This document shows positions 30,459 to 37,728 of a stretch of DNA of 64,000 bases, piece by piece (position 1 is the first letter of the stretch; each line of letters starts with the position of its first letter). Below the pieces are notes generated by a model. The model worked only from the letters and a program-made list of their open reading frames with translations, did not search any database and was not told the DNA's origin. The position numbers and the translations under genes were made by a program. Source of the DNA: Paracidovorax oryzae ATCC 19882 (GTDB lineage Bacteria > Pseudomonadota > Gammaproteobacteria > Burkholderiales > Burkholderiaceae_C); NCBI RefSeq assembly GCF_000687165.1, contig NZ_JMKU01000010.1:1-64000 (forward strand), written 5' to 3'.

Positions 30459-32087
30459 ATGCCCACTTCCACGCTCCGCGCACGCCGGCCCGTGCGCCAT
30501 CCCCTGGCGGCCTCTTCCCTGCTGTTTCTTCTCCTGAGCGCCTGCGGCGGCTCCGGCGGCTCGTCCGACAACTTCGAGAAGGGCCGCTGGACCACCGGCG
30601 ACCTGCACACACACACGGTGCAATCCGACGACTCGCGCACCACGCAGACCCTGGACTTCCTGCTCGGCAAGGCCTTCACCAGCTACGGCCTGGACTGGAT
30701 GGCCGTGACCAACCACCTGCGCTCGTCCAAATACGACAACGCGGCCAACCTGCTGCCCGCGCCCAGGGCCTTCGCCTACGGCATGGAAAGCTACGAGATG
30801 CCGCGCATCAAGGCGCTGCAGGACACTGGCAACTACAAGGGCAAGCTGATCTATTCGGCCTTCGAGTGGGACATGCCCACGCACGACCACATCGGCGTCG
30901 GCATCTTCGAAGGAACCAGCGGCAACTGGAAGACCTCCGCCAGCGCGGCCAAGGAATTCCAGTACCTCTTCACCACCGGCGCCGAGTCGCTGTTCGACCC
31001 GGCCGACGTGGCCCGCTGGAAGGCCCGGTACCCACAGCGCTACAACCAGACCGGCGACGACGCCATCAAGGCCATCGCCTGGCTGAAGGACAACTACCCC
31101 GACAACAGCTACGCGCTGATCAACCACCCCTCGCGCAACCCCAACAAATACACCATCGCCGACTTCCGCCAGATGAACGATCTGGCGCCCCGGATCGTGT
31201 TCGCCATCGAAGGCATGGTGGGCAACCAGCTCGAACCCGACCGCGGCGGCTACACCTCGGCCTACATCGACGCCAACAAGCCCAACCGCACCTACGGCGG
31301 CACCGACTACATCGTGGCGCAGCTGGGCGGCGTGTGGGACGCGCTGCTGGGCGAAGGCCGCCGCATCTGGAACATCGCCGACTCCGACTCGCACTTCGAG
31401 ATCGACTCCAACAACAACAGCAGCGGCTACTACCCCGGCGAATACGCCAAGACCTATGTCTGGCAGCCCGCCAAGACCGAGGGCAGCATCAGCGGCCTGA
31501 TCGACAGCCTGCGCTCAGGCCGCAGCTTCGGGGTGTTCGGCGACCTGGTCAACGCCCTGGACTTCAACGTGTCCGGCGCGGCCGGCCGGGCCACCATGGG
31601 CCAGGAGATCCAGGTTGCCGCCGGGGAACGCGTGACGGTGCGCATCCGCTTCAAGAGCCCTCCGGTCAACAACTACCAGCGCCCGGTGGCGAGCGGCAAC
31701 CTGGGCAACATGACGCCCAGGGTGGACCATGTGGATCTCATCGTGGGCGACGTGGGCGCGAAAGCACAACCCGGCACCGACGCCTACCGGCAGGCCACCA
31801 ACCCGAGCACCCGCGTGCTGCGCCGCTTCACCGCCGCGGACTGGACCACCGACGAGGAAGGCTACAACGTGGTGGAGTTCCCGATGACCGTCACGAAGAA
31901 CCAGTACCTGCGACTGCGCGGAACCAACCTGGGCGAGAACGTGGCCGGCCTCACGTCCGGGGGCGAGCCGCTGGCGGACCAGCCGGTCACCACGACCGAT
32001 CCTGCCACCCGCCATGACCAGATCAACGACCGCAATTACGGCAGCCTCTGGTTCTATTCGAACCCGGTCTTCGTGTCGCTGCGCTAG
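30459..32087 (+). CDS. Secreted PHP-domain lipoprotein (putative phosphoesterase)
   Basis: A 542-aa exported protein. The N-terminal signal sequence ends in a lipobox (LLLSAC, cysteine about residue 28), so it should be anchored in a membrane. The mature protein shows PHP-type metal ligands: DLHTHTVQSDD, VTNHLR, EWDMPTHDHIG, INHPSRNP and SDSHFE. PHP proteins hydrolyse phosphoesters with a metal cluster, but secreted members of this size are uncharacterised. The C-terminal 200 residues form a separate beta-rich part. It stands alone between the TonB receptor and the low-GC islet. Upstream, GTCAC-N6-GTCAT (30356-30371) vaguely resembles a Pho box. Confidence 0.75.
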   Translation: MPTSTLRARRPVRHPLAASSLLFLLLSACGGSGGSSDNFEKGRWTTGDLHTHTVQSDDSRTTQTLDFLLGKAFTSYGLDWMAVTNHLRSSKYDNAANLLPAPRAFAYGMESYEMPRIKALQDTGNYKGKLIYSAFEWDMPTHDHIGVGIFEGTSGNWKTSASAAKEFQYLFTTGAESLFDPADVARWKARYPQRYNQTGDDAIKAIAWLKDNYPDNSYALINHPSRNPNKYTIADFRQMNDLAPRIVFAIEGMVGNQLEPDRGGYTSAYIDANKPNRTYGGTDYIVAQLGGVWDALLGEGRRIWNIADSDSHFEIDSNNNSSGYYPGEYAKTYVWQPAKTEGSISGLIDSLRSGRSFGVFGDLVNALDFNVSGAAGRATMGQEIQVAAGERVTVRIRFKSPPVNNYQRPVASGNLGNMTPRVDHVDLIVGDVGAKAQPGTDAYRQATNPSTRVLRRFTAADWTTDEEGYNVVEFPMTVTKNQYLRLRGTNLGENVAGLTSGGEPLADQPVTTTDPATRHDQINDRNYGSLWFYSNPVFVSLR

Positions 32088-32130
32088 CGGCCTTGCGGCG
32101 CAATGGCGCCGCTTCCTGCTTTACCAAACC

Positions 32131-32183
32131 CATTTCCACCGCGCTTGTCCAGCGCACGGTGGAAATGTTCTGCATTGCAGAAC
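32131..32183. promoter_or_regulatory. Back-to-back inverted repeats before the islet genes
   Basis: CATTTCCACCG (32131-32141) pairs perfectly with CGGTGGAAATG (32157-32167). Sharing its last base, a 17-bp palindrome GTTCTGCA-T-TGCAGAAC (32167-32183) follows. The second resembles IclR-type operators of the TTC-N-GCA...TGC-N-GAA kind. A GCGGCGC/GCGCCGC hairpin (32095-32112), perhaps a terminator for the PHP gene, precedes both. No regulator gene lies adjacent. Confidence 0.5.
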
Positions 32184-32309
32184 ACGCGGTGCAACGGCCA
32201 CCCGCACACTTCCCGATGAAGGCACATTGGCATCCGTCCAGGGCGCGCACCGCCCGGAGGAAGGCCGCACCGGTCTTCCATTCACATGCACATGGGGAGG
32301 AAAGACCGG

Positions 32310-32972
32310 ATGTCGCTTGCCTACTGGTTCCGGGAGGGACCTGCGGAGCCCGTCGAGAATGGGTGGATTCAGCATGGGCCGGGGAAGGGGTTGCCCAAGC
32401 TGGTGTTCAAGGGATTGGACAATACCCAGAGACTTGTCTCGAAAATTGCCACCATTGATCCTGTGCGCAGGAAGATCATCCTGATTCAGCCGGGAGAGAG
32501 GGCGCTGTATGCCTCAGGTCTGCGGGAAAGAGGGATTCCGGGATATCTTTATCTTTTCGCGCATGCGAATGCAACTCGCCTGCAGGGAGTGTTAGACATT
32601 GGAGAAATCGTCAAGCTTTTCCATTGCAGCGGAATCTGGCACAGGCAACCGATCCTGATAGATGCATGCAACGCCGGTGCCGCACCTGACGGTGTCGCCA
32701 GCGTCTTGGCCAGGGCCTTGCGTACCCACGTCACGGCGCCTACCACCACCACGTGGAATCATCCTTTCGGTGGCCCTGCTATCGGCCAGGGTGCTTTCGA
32801 AAAGCTACCAGGAGTGTTGGAGAGACTGGCCATTCCGAACTTCCTACGCCCAGGACAATGGAGAACCTGGGGGCCGGACGGCGAACCCATTGCCACCACA
32901 CGCACGTCCCCGCGCGATGGCGGAGGACCTGTCAGGGACCCGCTGGCTAACGAACTGCTGAGAAAACAATGA
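32310..32972 (+). CDS. Candidate caspase-like cysteine protease toxin
   Basis: A 220-aa protein that I cannot assign to a named family. It shows a likely His/Cys dyad: H85 in YLYLFAHANAT, at the end of a hydrophobic strand, and C120 in PILIDACNAGAAPDG. The DACxxG strand-turn is the hallmark of caspase/CHAT/C80-like peptidases. It is followed, as in polymorphic toxin domains of this fold, by ASVLARALRTHVTAPTTTTWNHPFGG. There is no signal peptide, VgrG, PAAR or RHS segment. The ATG at 32310 is fixed by GGGGAGG nine bases upstream; an in-frame ATG lies 24 nt earlier. Codon use is lower in GC than in its neighbours. The next gene overlaps it by ATGA. Confidence 0.6.
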   Translation: MSLAYWFREGPAEPVENGWIQHGPGKGLPKLVFKGLDNTQRLVSKIATIDPVRRKIILIQPGERALYASGLRERGIPGYLYLFAHANATRLQGVLDIGEIVKLFHCSGIWHRQPILIDACNAGAAPDGVASVLARALRTHVTAPTTTTWNHPFGGPAIGQGAFEKLPGVLERLAIPNFLRPGQWRTWGPDGEPIATTRTSPRDGGGPVRDPLANELLRKQ

Positions 32973-33673
32973 TGTTGCGCTGGTGGAAACGGATGGGTTG
33001 GGGACTGCGACTGCTTTTGCTTTTTGCGCTTCTGATCGGCATCTACACCGCATGGTGGTGGATCGATAGCGCACACACCTGTGATACCCAGGACGAATAC
33101 AACCTTCGCGGCATCTGCCTCATGCGCATACAGGAGCGCGCCGAGCAGGGCGACAACGCCGCGCAATGGAGCTACGGCGCCTACCTCGAAACGGAGCGCA
33201 GGGAATCGGAAGCACGCCAGTGGCAGTTACGCGCCATGCGCGGGGCACAGGTGGGGCTAGACTTGCGCAGTGAGATGAAGGTGTTCTGTGACCGCATTCC
33301 CGGCTTCGAGGCGCGCACCGTGGAGGCCATCATGCTGCGCGTGGTGCAGAACAGCCCAGACGCCCATCTTCGTTTGCTGCAGCTGTATATCCATCCCCCC
33401 TGCGGTGCGTTTGATCTCGACAAGGCCAGCGCGCAGATTCCGTTGTTGACGCAATGCGCACACCTCACGCTCGACGACTATCTCGAACGCGCTGAAAGTG
33501 CGAACTACCACGTTCCGGCGGACACGCGGACAGCGATCCGCGCCAATATGGCGCTCTGCGAAAAGGAACTGGCAGGGCATCCCTCCCCAGACACGACGGT
33601 GCAGGAATTCCTGACAGTTCGCAGGCAGGACGTGGAAGCGCTGCTGCGCCGCCTCGCGGCGCTGGCGCAATGA
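32969..33673 (+). CDS. Membrane-anchored Sel1-like protein (candidate immunity protein)
   Basis: A 234-aa protein with a basic N-terminus (MMLRWWKRMGWGLR) and one transmembrane helix (LLLLFALLIGIYTAWWWI, about residues 15-32), so the remaining 200 residues should be periplasmic. The sequence AEQGDNAAQWSYGAYLETE...ARQWQLRAMRGAQVG looks like one Sel1/TPR-type repeat. Cysteines (about positions 39, 50, 88 and later) may form disulfides. It overlaps the protease-like gene by ATGA, the arrangement of many effector-immunity pairs, and shares its lower GC. A second in-frame ATG follows at 32972. The immunity role is inferred from position. Confidence 0.6.
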   Translation: MMLRWWKRMGWGLRLLLLFALLIGIYTAWWWIDSAHTCDTQDEYNLRGICLMRIQERAEQGDNAAQWSYGAYLETERRESEARQWQLRAMRGAQVGLDLRSEMKVFCDRIPGFEARTVEAIMLRVVQNSPDAHLRLLQLYIHPPCGAFDLDKASAQIPLLTQCAHLTLDDYLERAESANYHVPADTRTAIRANMALCEKELAGHPSPDTTVQEFLTVRRQDVEALLRRLAALAQ

Positions 33674-33674
33674 C

Positions 33675-34340
33675 TTACCGCCCCATCTGCTCCACCCACT
33701 GCGCCACCTCCTGCGACGCCTGGGCGGCTGCCTCGGCCATGGCGAGCGTGCCGCCGCGCGCGTCGGCCGTGGGGGCTGGGCGCTGGATGACGAAGACGCG
33801 CTGGGCGACGAGCTTCTCGCCGGCCTGGGTGGAGTCGGCGAGCGAGGCACGCAGCCGCAGCACGCCGGCGCTGGCCTTGGGCGACTGGAAGACCTGGCTG
33901 AACTCCTCGATTTCCACGCGCAGCACCGTCGGCGGCTTGCCCGTATCGACGAGTTGCGATGCGCCCTCGTCACCCATGAGCACGGGGCGGCGCAGGCCAA
34001 GCTGGTCGCGCAGGGCCTGCTGCACGAGCTGCGCGGGCGGCTGGCTCCAGCGTGCCTGGCCGTAGGGACGCAGGTGGCGGGGATCGTCGTAGGCCAGGCG
34101 GTACAGCACGGCGGTGCTGCCTTCGACCGGCCCCGCGACGGCCACCTCCGGCAGCGCGATGGGCGGCAGCGGCGCACCGCGCTCGGCAGGCGCTTGCGCC
34201 AGCGGGCCGGGACCGAAGTCGTACACGTCGGCCCGGGGCGGTGGCGCGGGCAGGGCGGAGCAGCCCGCCGTGAGCGCTGCGGCCGCGAGGGCGACGGCCC
34301 AGAGGCCGCGGGCCCGGGGGATGACTGCGTGGTGTGCCAT
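33675..34340 (-). CDS. ABC-type transport auxiliary lipoprotein (PqiC/DUF330-like)
   Basis: A 221-aa lipoprotein with signal sequence and lipobox LTAGCSAL (cysteine about residue 26). The body follows the family of auxiliary lipoproteins of MCE systems (DVYDFGP, IALPEVAVAGPVEGSTAVLYRLAY, RPYGQARWSQPPAQLVQQALRDQL). It is expected to sit in the outer membrane and receive or dock the MCE tunnel. The start MAHHAV (34340) is chosen since GAGGA precedes it; ATGs at 34355 and 34361 lack sites. It is the last gene of the permease-ATPase-MCE operon and convergent with the candidate immunity gene, one base between the two stops. Confidence 0.88.
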   Translation of the reverse strand: MAHHAVIPRARGLWAVALAAAALTAGCSALPAPPPRADVYDFGPGPLAQAPAERGAPLPPIALPEVAVAGPVEGSTAVLYRLAYDDPRHLRPYGQARWSQPPAQLVQQALRDQLGLRRPVLMGDEGASQLVDTGKPPTVLRVEIEEFSQVFQSPKASAGVLRLRASLADSTQAGEKLVAQRVFVIQRPAPTADARGGTLAMAEAAAQASQEVAQWVEQMGR

Positions 34341-34423
34341 GTCGTTCCTCGTCATGTCCATGGATGCGGTGAAAGGTCTTGCGGGTGCATGCCTGCAGGT
34401 GCCGTAGCGGCCGGCCCGGCGCC

Positions 34424-35404
34424 TCACGGTGCTGCAGCAGCCGGCGCCTCGAAGCCGGGTTCGCCGGGGCCGCCCGCCGAACGGCCGGGCCCGTAGATCA
34501 GCGATTGCGGGTTGTCGCTGAGATTGCTGGCCGCGCGGCCCAGGCGGCGCACAGCCCGCGAGGTTTCGTCGGCGGCGTGGTTCAGGCGCGGGAGCGTCAC
34601 GCGGCCGAAGCGGTCCGCGGCCTGCGATAGCGATTGCGAGCTGTCGGCGATCTGGTCCAGCGGCCCGCCTTCGGCGCTGAGCTTGCGCACGGCGGCCTTG
34701 ACCTCGTTGGCGGCGTCACCGGCGTTGGTTCCCGCCTGCCGCAGTGCCTTGAGCGTCTCGCGTGCATCGCTGGCCACGGCCGGCACCGATGCAAGGGCAG
34801 GGTCGAGCCGCTGCTCCACCGTGGCGTCGAGCCGCTTCATGAGCGCATTGGCGCTGCCGGCAGCCTGGCCCAGGTTGTCCAGCGCCAGGGAGAAGCGTTT
34901 CTGGTTCTCGTCGCCCAGCAGGTCGTTGATGCGATCGGTCGCCTGCTGCACCTGCGCGAGGATGGCCGGGCCCTGCTCCGCGAGCTGGCTGAAGGGGGAG
35001 CTCTTGAGGGGGAGCCGCGGCAGGCCGCTCGCCCCGCGGGGAAGCGCCGGCTGCGGACCGTTGCCGTCATCGAGCAGCACGTGGGCCAGCCCGGTGACGC
35101 CCTGGTAGCCCAGCACCGCGAAGGTGGCCGGGGTGACGGGTGCCTGGTCGTTGACGGCGATCCGGATGAGCACGTTGCCCGGTACGTCGGGATCGAAGCC
35201 GATGCGCATGACCTTGCCCACGGCGACGCCCTTGTAACGCACGGCGGCCTGCGGCTGCAGGCCGCCCACGCTCTCGCGGGTGGACAGCTCGTAGAGCTGG
35301 TAGCTCGCCCGGTCGCGGGTGAGCCACAGGCCCAGCCCCGCCAGCAGCGCCGTCACGACGACCACGAAAATGCCCGCGGCCAGGGCATGGGACTTGTTTT
35401 CCAT
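34424..35404 (-). CDS. MCE/MlaD-family lipid transport protein
   Basis: A 326-aa inner-membrane-anchored substrate-binding protein. It has one N-terminal helix (AAGIFVVVVTALLAGLGLWLT), a single MCE domain (about residues 38-115: LQPQAAVRYKGVAVGKVMRIGFDP) and a long helical C-terminal region (about residues 140-300) likely to form a coiled-coil tube. MlaD-type proteins carry phospholipids across the periplasm. The C-terminus is Gly/Pro/Ala-rich. Its ATG shares one base with the stop of the ATPase gene (TGATG). Confidence 0.9.
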   Translation of the reverse strand: MENKSHALAAGIFVVVVTALLAGLGLWLTRDRASYQLYELSTRESVGGLQPQAAVRYKGVAVGKVMRIGFDPDVPGNVLIRIAVNDQAPVTPATFAVLGYQGVTGLAHVLLDDGNGPQPALPRGASGLPRLPLKSSPFSQLAEQGPAILAQVQQATDRINDLLGDENQKRFSLALDNLGQAAGSANALMKRLDATVEQRLDPALASVPAVASDARETLKALRQAGTNAGDAANEVKAAVRKLSAEGGPLDQIADSSQSLSQAADRFGRVTLPRLNHAADETSRAVRRLGRAASNLSDNPQSLIYGPGRSAGGPGEPGFEAPAAAAP

Positions 35405-36276
35405 CAGGCCTCCTGTTCCGGGGCGGCATGCGGCGCCGACGGCGCGGGCGCCATCGCGCGGCGGCCGCGCTCCCCGAGGAAAAAGTGTTGAATGAACGGA
35501 TGTTCGAAGCGGGTCACCTCCTGCGGCGTGCCGCTGGTGATGACCCGCTTTTCCGCGAGGACCGCGACGCGCGTGCTGAGCGCGAAGAGCGTGTCCAGGT
35601 CGTGCGTGACCATCACCACGGTGAGGCCGAGCGCGGCATGCAGCTCGCGCAGCAGTTCGCAGAATTCGTCGGAGCTGTTCGGGTCGAGCCCCGCGGTGGG
35701 CTCGTCGAGCAGCAGCAGCGGCGGATCCATGACGAGGGCGCGCGCCAGCGCCACGCGCTTGATCATGCCGCCGGAGAGGTCGGACGGGCTGCGCGTGGCG
35801 TGTTCGGGCTTCAGCCCCACCATGCGCAGCTTGACCATGGCGGCATCGCAGATCAGGTCCCTGGGCAGCGTGCCCTGCTCGCGCAGCGCGAAGGCGACGT
35901 TGTCCAGCACGCTGAACGCCGAGAACAGCGCGCCGTGCTGGAACAGCATGCCCACGCGGCTCGCGGCACCCGCCCGGCCCATCTCGGAGGCCGGACGGCC
36001 CAGCACGGTGACGCTGCCCTTGGCAGGACGGGTGAGGCCCAGCATCTGCCGCAGCAGCACGGTCTTGCCGGTGCCCGAGCCGCCCACGAGCGCGAGGATC
36101 TCGCCGCGGCGTACCGTGAGGTCGAGGTTCTCGTGCACGGCGAAGGCTTCGTCGCCCTTGCCGAACACGGTGGACAGCCCCTGGATCTCGACCACGGGGG
36201 GAGCGTCCGTCGGCGGCGGCTCCGGGGCGGCTGCCGGGCCCGTGGCGATGGCGTCTGCTTCTGCTTCGCTCGTCAT
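35404..36276 (-). CDS. ABC transporter ATP-binding protein (MlaF-like)
   Basis: A 290-aa ABC ATPase. Walker A is GGSGTGKTVLLRQMLGL, the Q-loop MLFQHGALFSAFSV is diagnostic of the MlaF/Ttg2A group, the signature is LSGGMIKRVALARAL, Walker B is LLLLDEPTAGLDP and the switch is VTHD. An N-terminal extension of about 30 residues, rich in Pro/Ala, is atypical. It energises the MCE lipid transporter, starting 4 nt after the permease stop. The start at 36276 gives the shortest sensible protein; the longer frame runs into the permease gene. Confidence 0.92.
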   Translation of the reverse strand: MTSEAEADAIATGPAAAPEPPPTDAPPVVEIQGLSTVFGKGDEAFAVHENLDLTVRRGEILALVGGSGTGKTVLLRQMLGLTRPAKGSVTVLGRPASEMGRAGAASRVGMLFQHGALFSAFSVLDNVAFALREQGTLPRDLICDAAMVKLRMVGLKPEHATRSPSDLSGGMIKRVALARALVMDPPLLLLDEPTAGLDPNSSDEFCELLRELHAALGLTVVMVTHDLDTLFALSTRVAVLAEKRVITSGTPQEVTRFEHPFIQHFFLGERGRRAMAPAPSAPHAAPEQEA

Positions 36277-36280
36277 GCGC

Positions 36281-37408
36281 TCAGATCCCCAGGTTCTTGA
36301 ACGCGATCGCGAAGAGCGCATCCACGATGATGACCATGGTGATGGCGTTCACCACCGAAGCCGTGGTGCCCTCGCCCAGGCTCTGGGTATTGGGTTTCAC
36401 GCGCAGGCCCCAGTGGCAGCCGATGAGGGCGATGCCGACGCCGAACACCACCGACTTGCCCATCGCGAGCACCAGGTTGGAGAAGCCCACCGCATTGGGC
36501 AGCGCCTGCACGAAATAGGCAGGCGAGACATTCATGGCGATGTCGGCCGCGAGCATGCCCCCCGCCAGGGCGCACAGCGTGGTCCAGACGGCGATCAGCG
36601 GCATGGCGATGGCGAGGGCCACCGCGCGGGGCATCACCAGCCGGAAGCCGTGCGGTATGCCCATGACGCGCATTGCATCCAGTTCCTCGGTGACCCGCAT
36701 GACGCCGATCTGCGCCGTGATGGCCGAACCGGACCGGCCCGCCACGAGGATGGCCGCCAGCATCGGGCCCAGTTCCCGGATCAGCGAGATGCCCAGGATA
36801 TTGACGATGAAGGATTCGGCCCCGAACTGCCGCAACTGCAGGCTCATGAGGTAGGCCAGCACCACGCCGATCAGGAAGCCCACGATGGCCGTGATGGGCA
36901 GGGCCGTGGCGCCCATGCGGTAGAGGTGGCCGGAGATGTCGCGCCATGGCGCGCGCCGCGGCGCGCGCACCACCCGGACCAGGTCGATCATCAGCTGGCC
37001 CACCAGCTCCAGCAGGTGGCGGCCATGGCCGAGGGCGCTGAGCACTTTCACGCCGAGCCGGTCGACCTCCTCGGCGAGGCGCCAGGGCGATTCGGATGGC
37101 CGGCGGGTGACGGTGTATTCGGCCACGCGCTCGAGCATGTCGCGCTGCGCATCGTCCACCGACAGGCGCGCGGGCCAGTCGCGGCCCCAGTGGTTCCAGA
37201 GCAGTTGCGCGCCCACGTGATCGAGCCATTCGACGCCGCGCAGGTCCCACCCCAGGCCGGCCGAGGGCGGCGTCTTCGCCAGCTGCGCCGCCAGGGCCTT
37301 CCAGGCCGGCCGCGTGCCCAGTTCGGCAGCGCCCCAGCGGCCGAGCAGCGCCGCGACCGGCCCTTCGGGGGTGTCCGTGCGTGTGATGCGTGGCTGGCTG
37401 TCGCTCAT
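36281..37408 (-). CDS. STAS-MlaE fusion permease of the MCE transporter
   Basis: A 375-aa inner membrane permease. The last 250 residues are MlaE-like: YRMGATALPITAIVGFLIGVVLAY, LIRELGPMLAAILVAGRSGSAITAQIGVM, EELDAMRVMGIPH and a terminal helix (ASVVNAITMVIIVDALFAIAF). The first 120 residues resemble a STAS domain (MlaB-like: VAALLGRWGAAEL, GWDLRGVEWLDHVGAQLLW), so MlaB and MlaE functions appear fused. It is the first gene of the operon, followed by ATPase, MCE protein and lipoprotein. No MlaC-type periplasmic shuttle is nearby. The start has only a weak ribosome-binding site. Confidence 0.9.
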   Translation of the reverse strand: MSDSQPRITRTDTPEGPVAALLGRWGAAELGTRPAWKALAAQLAKTPPSAGLGWDLRGVEWLDHVGAQLLWNHWGRDWPARLSVDDAQRDMLERVAEYTVTRRPSESPWRLAEEVDRLGVKVLSALGHGRHLLELVGQLMIDLVRVVRAPRRAPWRDISGHLYRMGATALPITAIVGFLIGVVLAYLMSLQLRQFGAESFIVNILGISLIRELGPMLAAILVAGRSGSAITAQIGVMRVTEELDAMRVMGIPHGFRLVMPRAVALAIAMPLIAVWTTLCALAGGMLAADIAMNVSPAYFVQALPNAVGFSNLVLAMGKSVVFGVGIALIGCHWGLRVKPNTQSLGEGTTASVVNAITMVIIVDALFAIAFKNLGI

Positions 37409-37728
37409 TGGAGGGGAAACGGTGCCGTATCGGGGCGGAAGGTGCAGGGCAGGATGCGGTGGCGTTGGACGGGCGGAGAAAAACGCCGCGTAAAACGGCA
37501 ACCGGATGTTAGCGGAGCGCGGCAGGCCGCACGCGTCAGCGCAGAGCCCGTCCGTATGGCGGAGCACGGCGGTTGAAATTTCTTCAAAACCGGCATGCGG
37601 CCAGCAGAGATGGACCAGCAATGCTATCGAACCAGGAGCAGCAGGTGTTTCCCTATCGACAGCACGGCACCGCTGCGCACAATGGCCGGGCCCCCTTGCC
37701 GCGCCGCGGCGTCCCCGCCCTCCTTTCC
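37409..37728. other. 320-bp divergent intergenic region
   Basis: Between the divergent permease and GMC oxidoreductase genes I see no credible gene. A TTGAA-ATTTC-TTCAA inverted repeat (37573-37587) is the only clear symmetry. The GMC reading frame is open upstream to 37573 with possible starts at 37573 and 37621, but the residues added do not resemble the family. Promoters for both genes should lie here; no convincing -35/-10 pair stands out. Confidence 0.4.
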
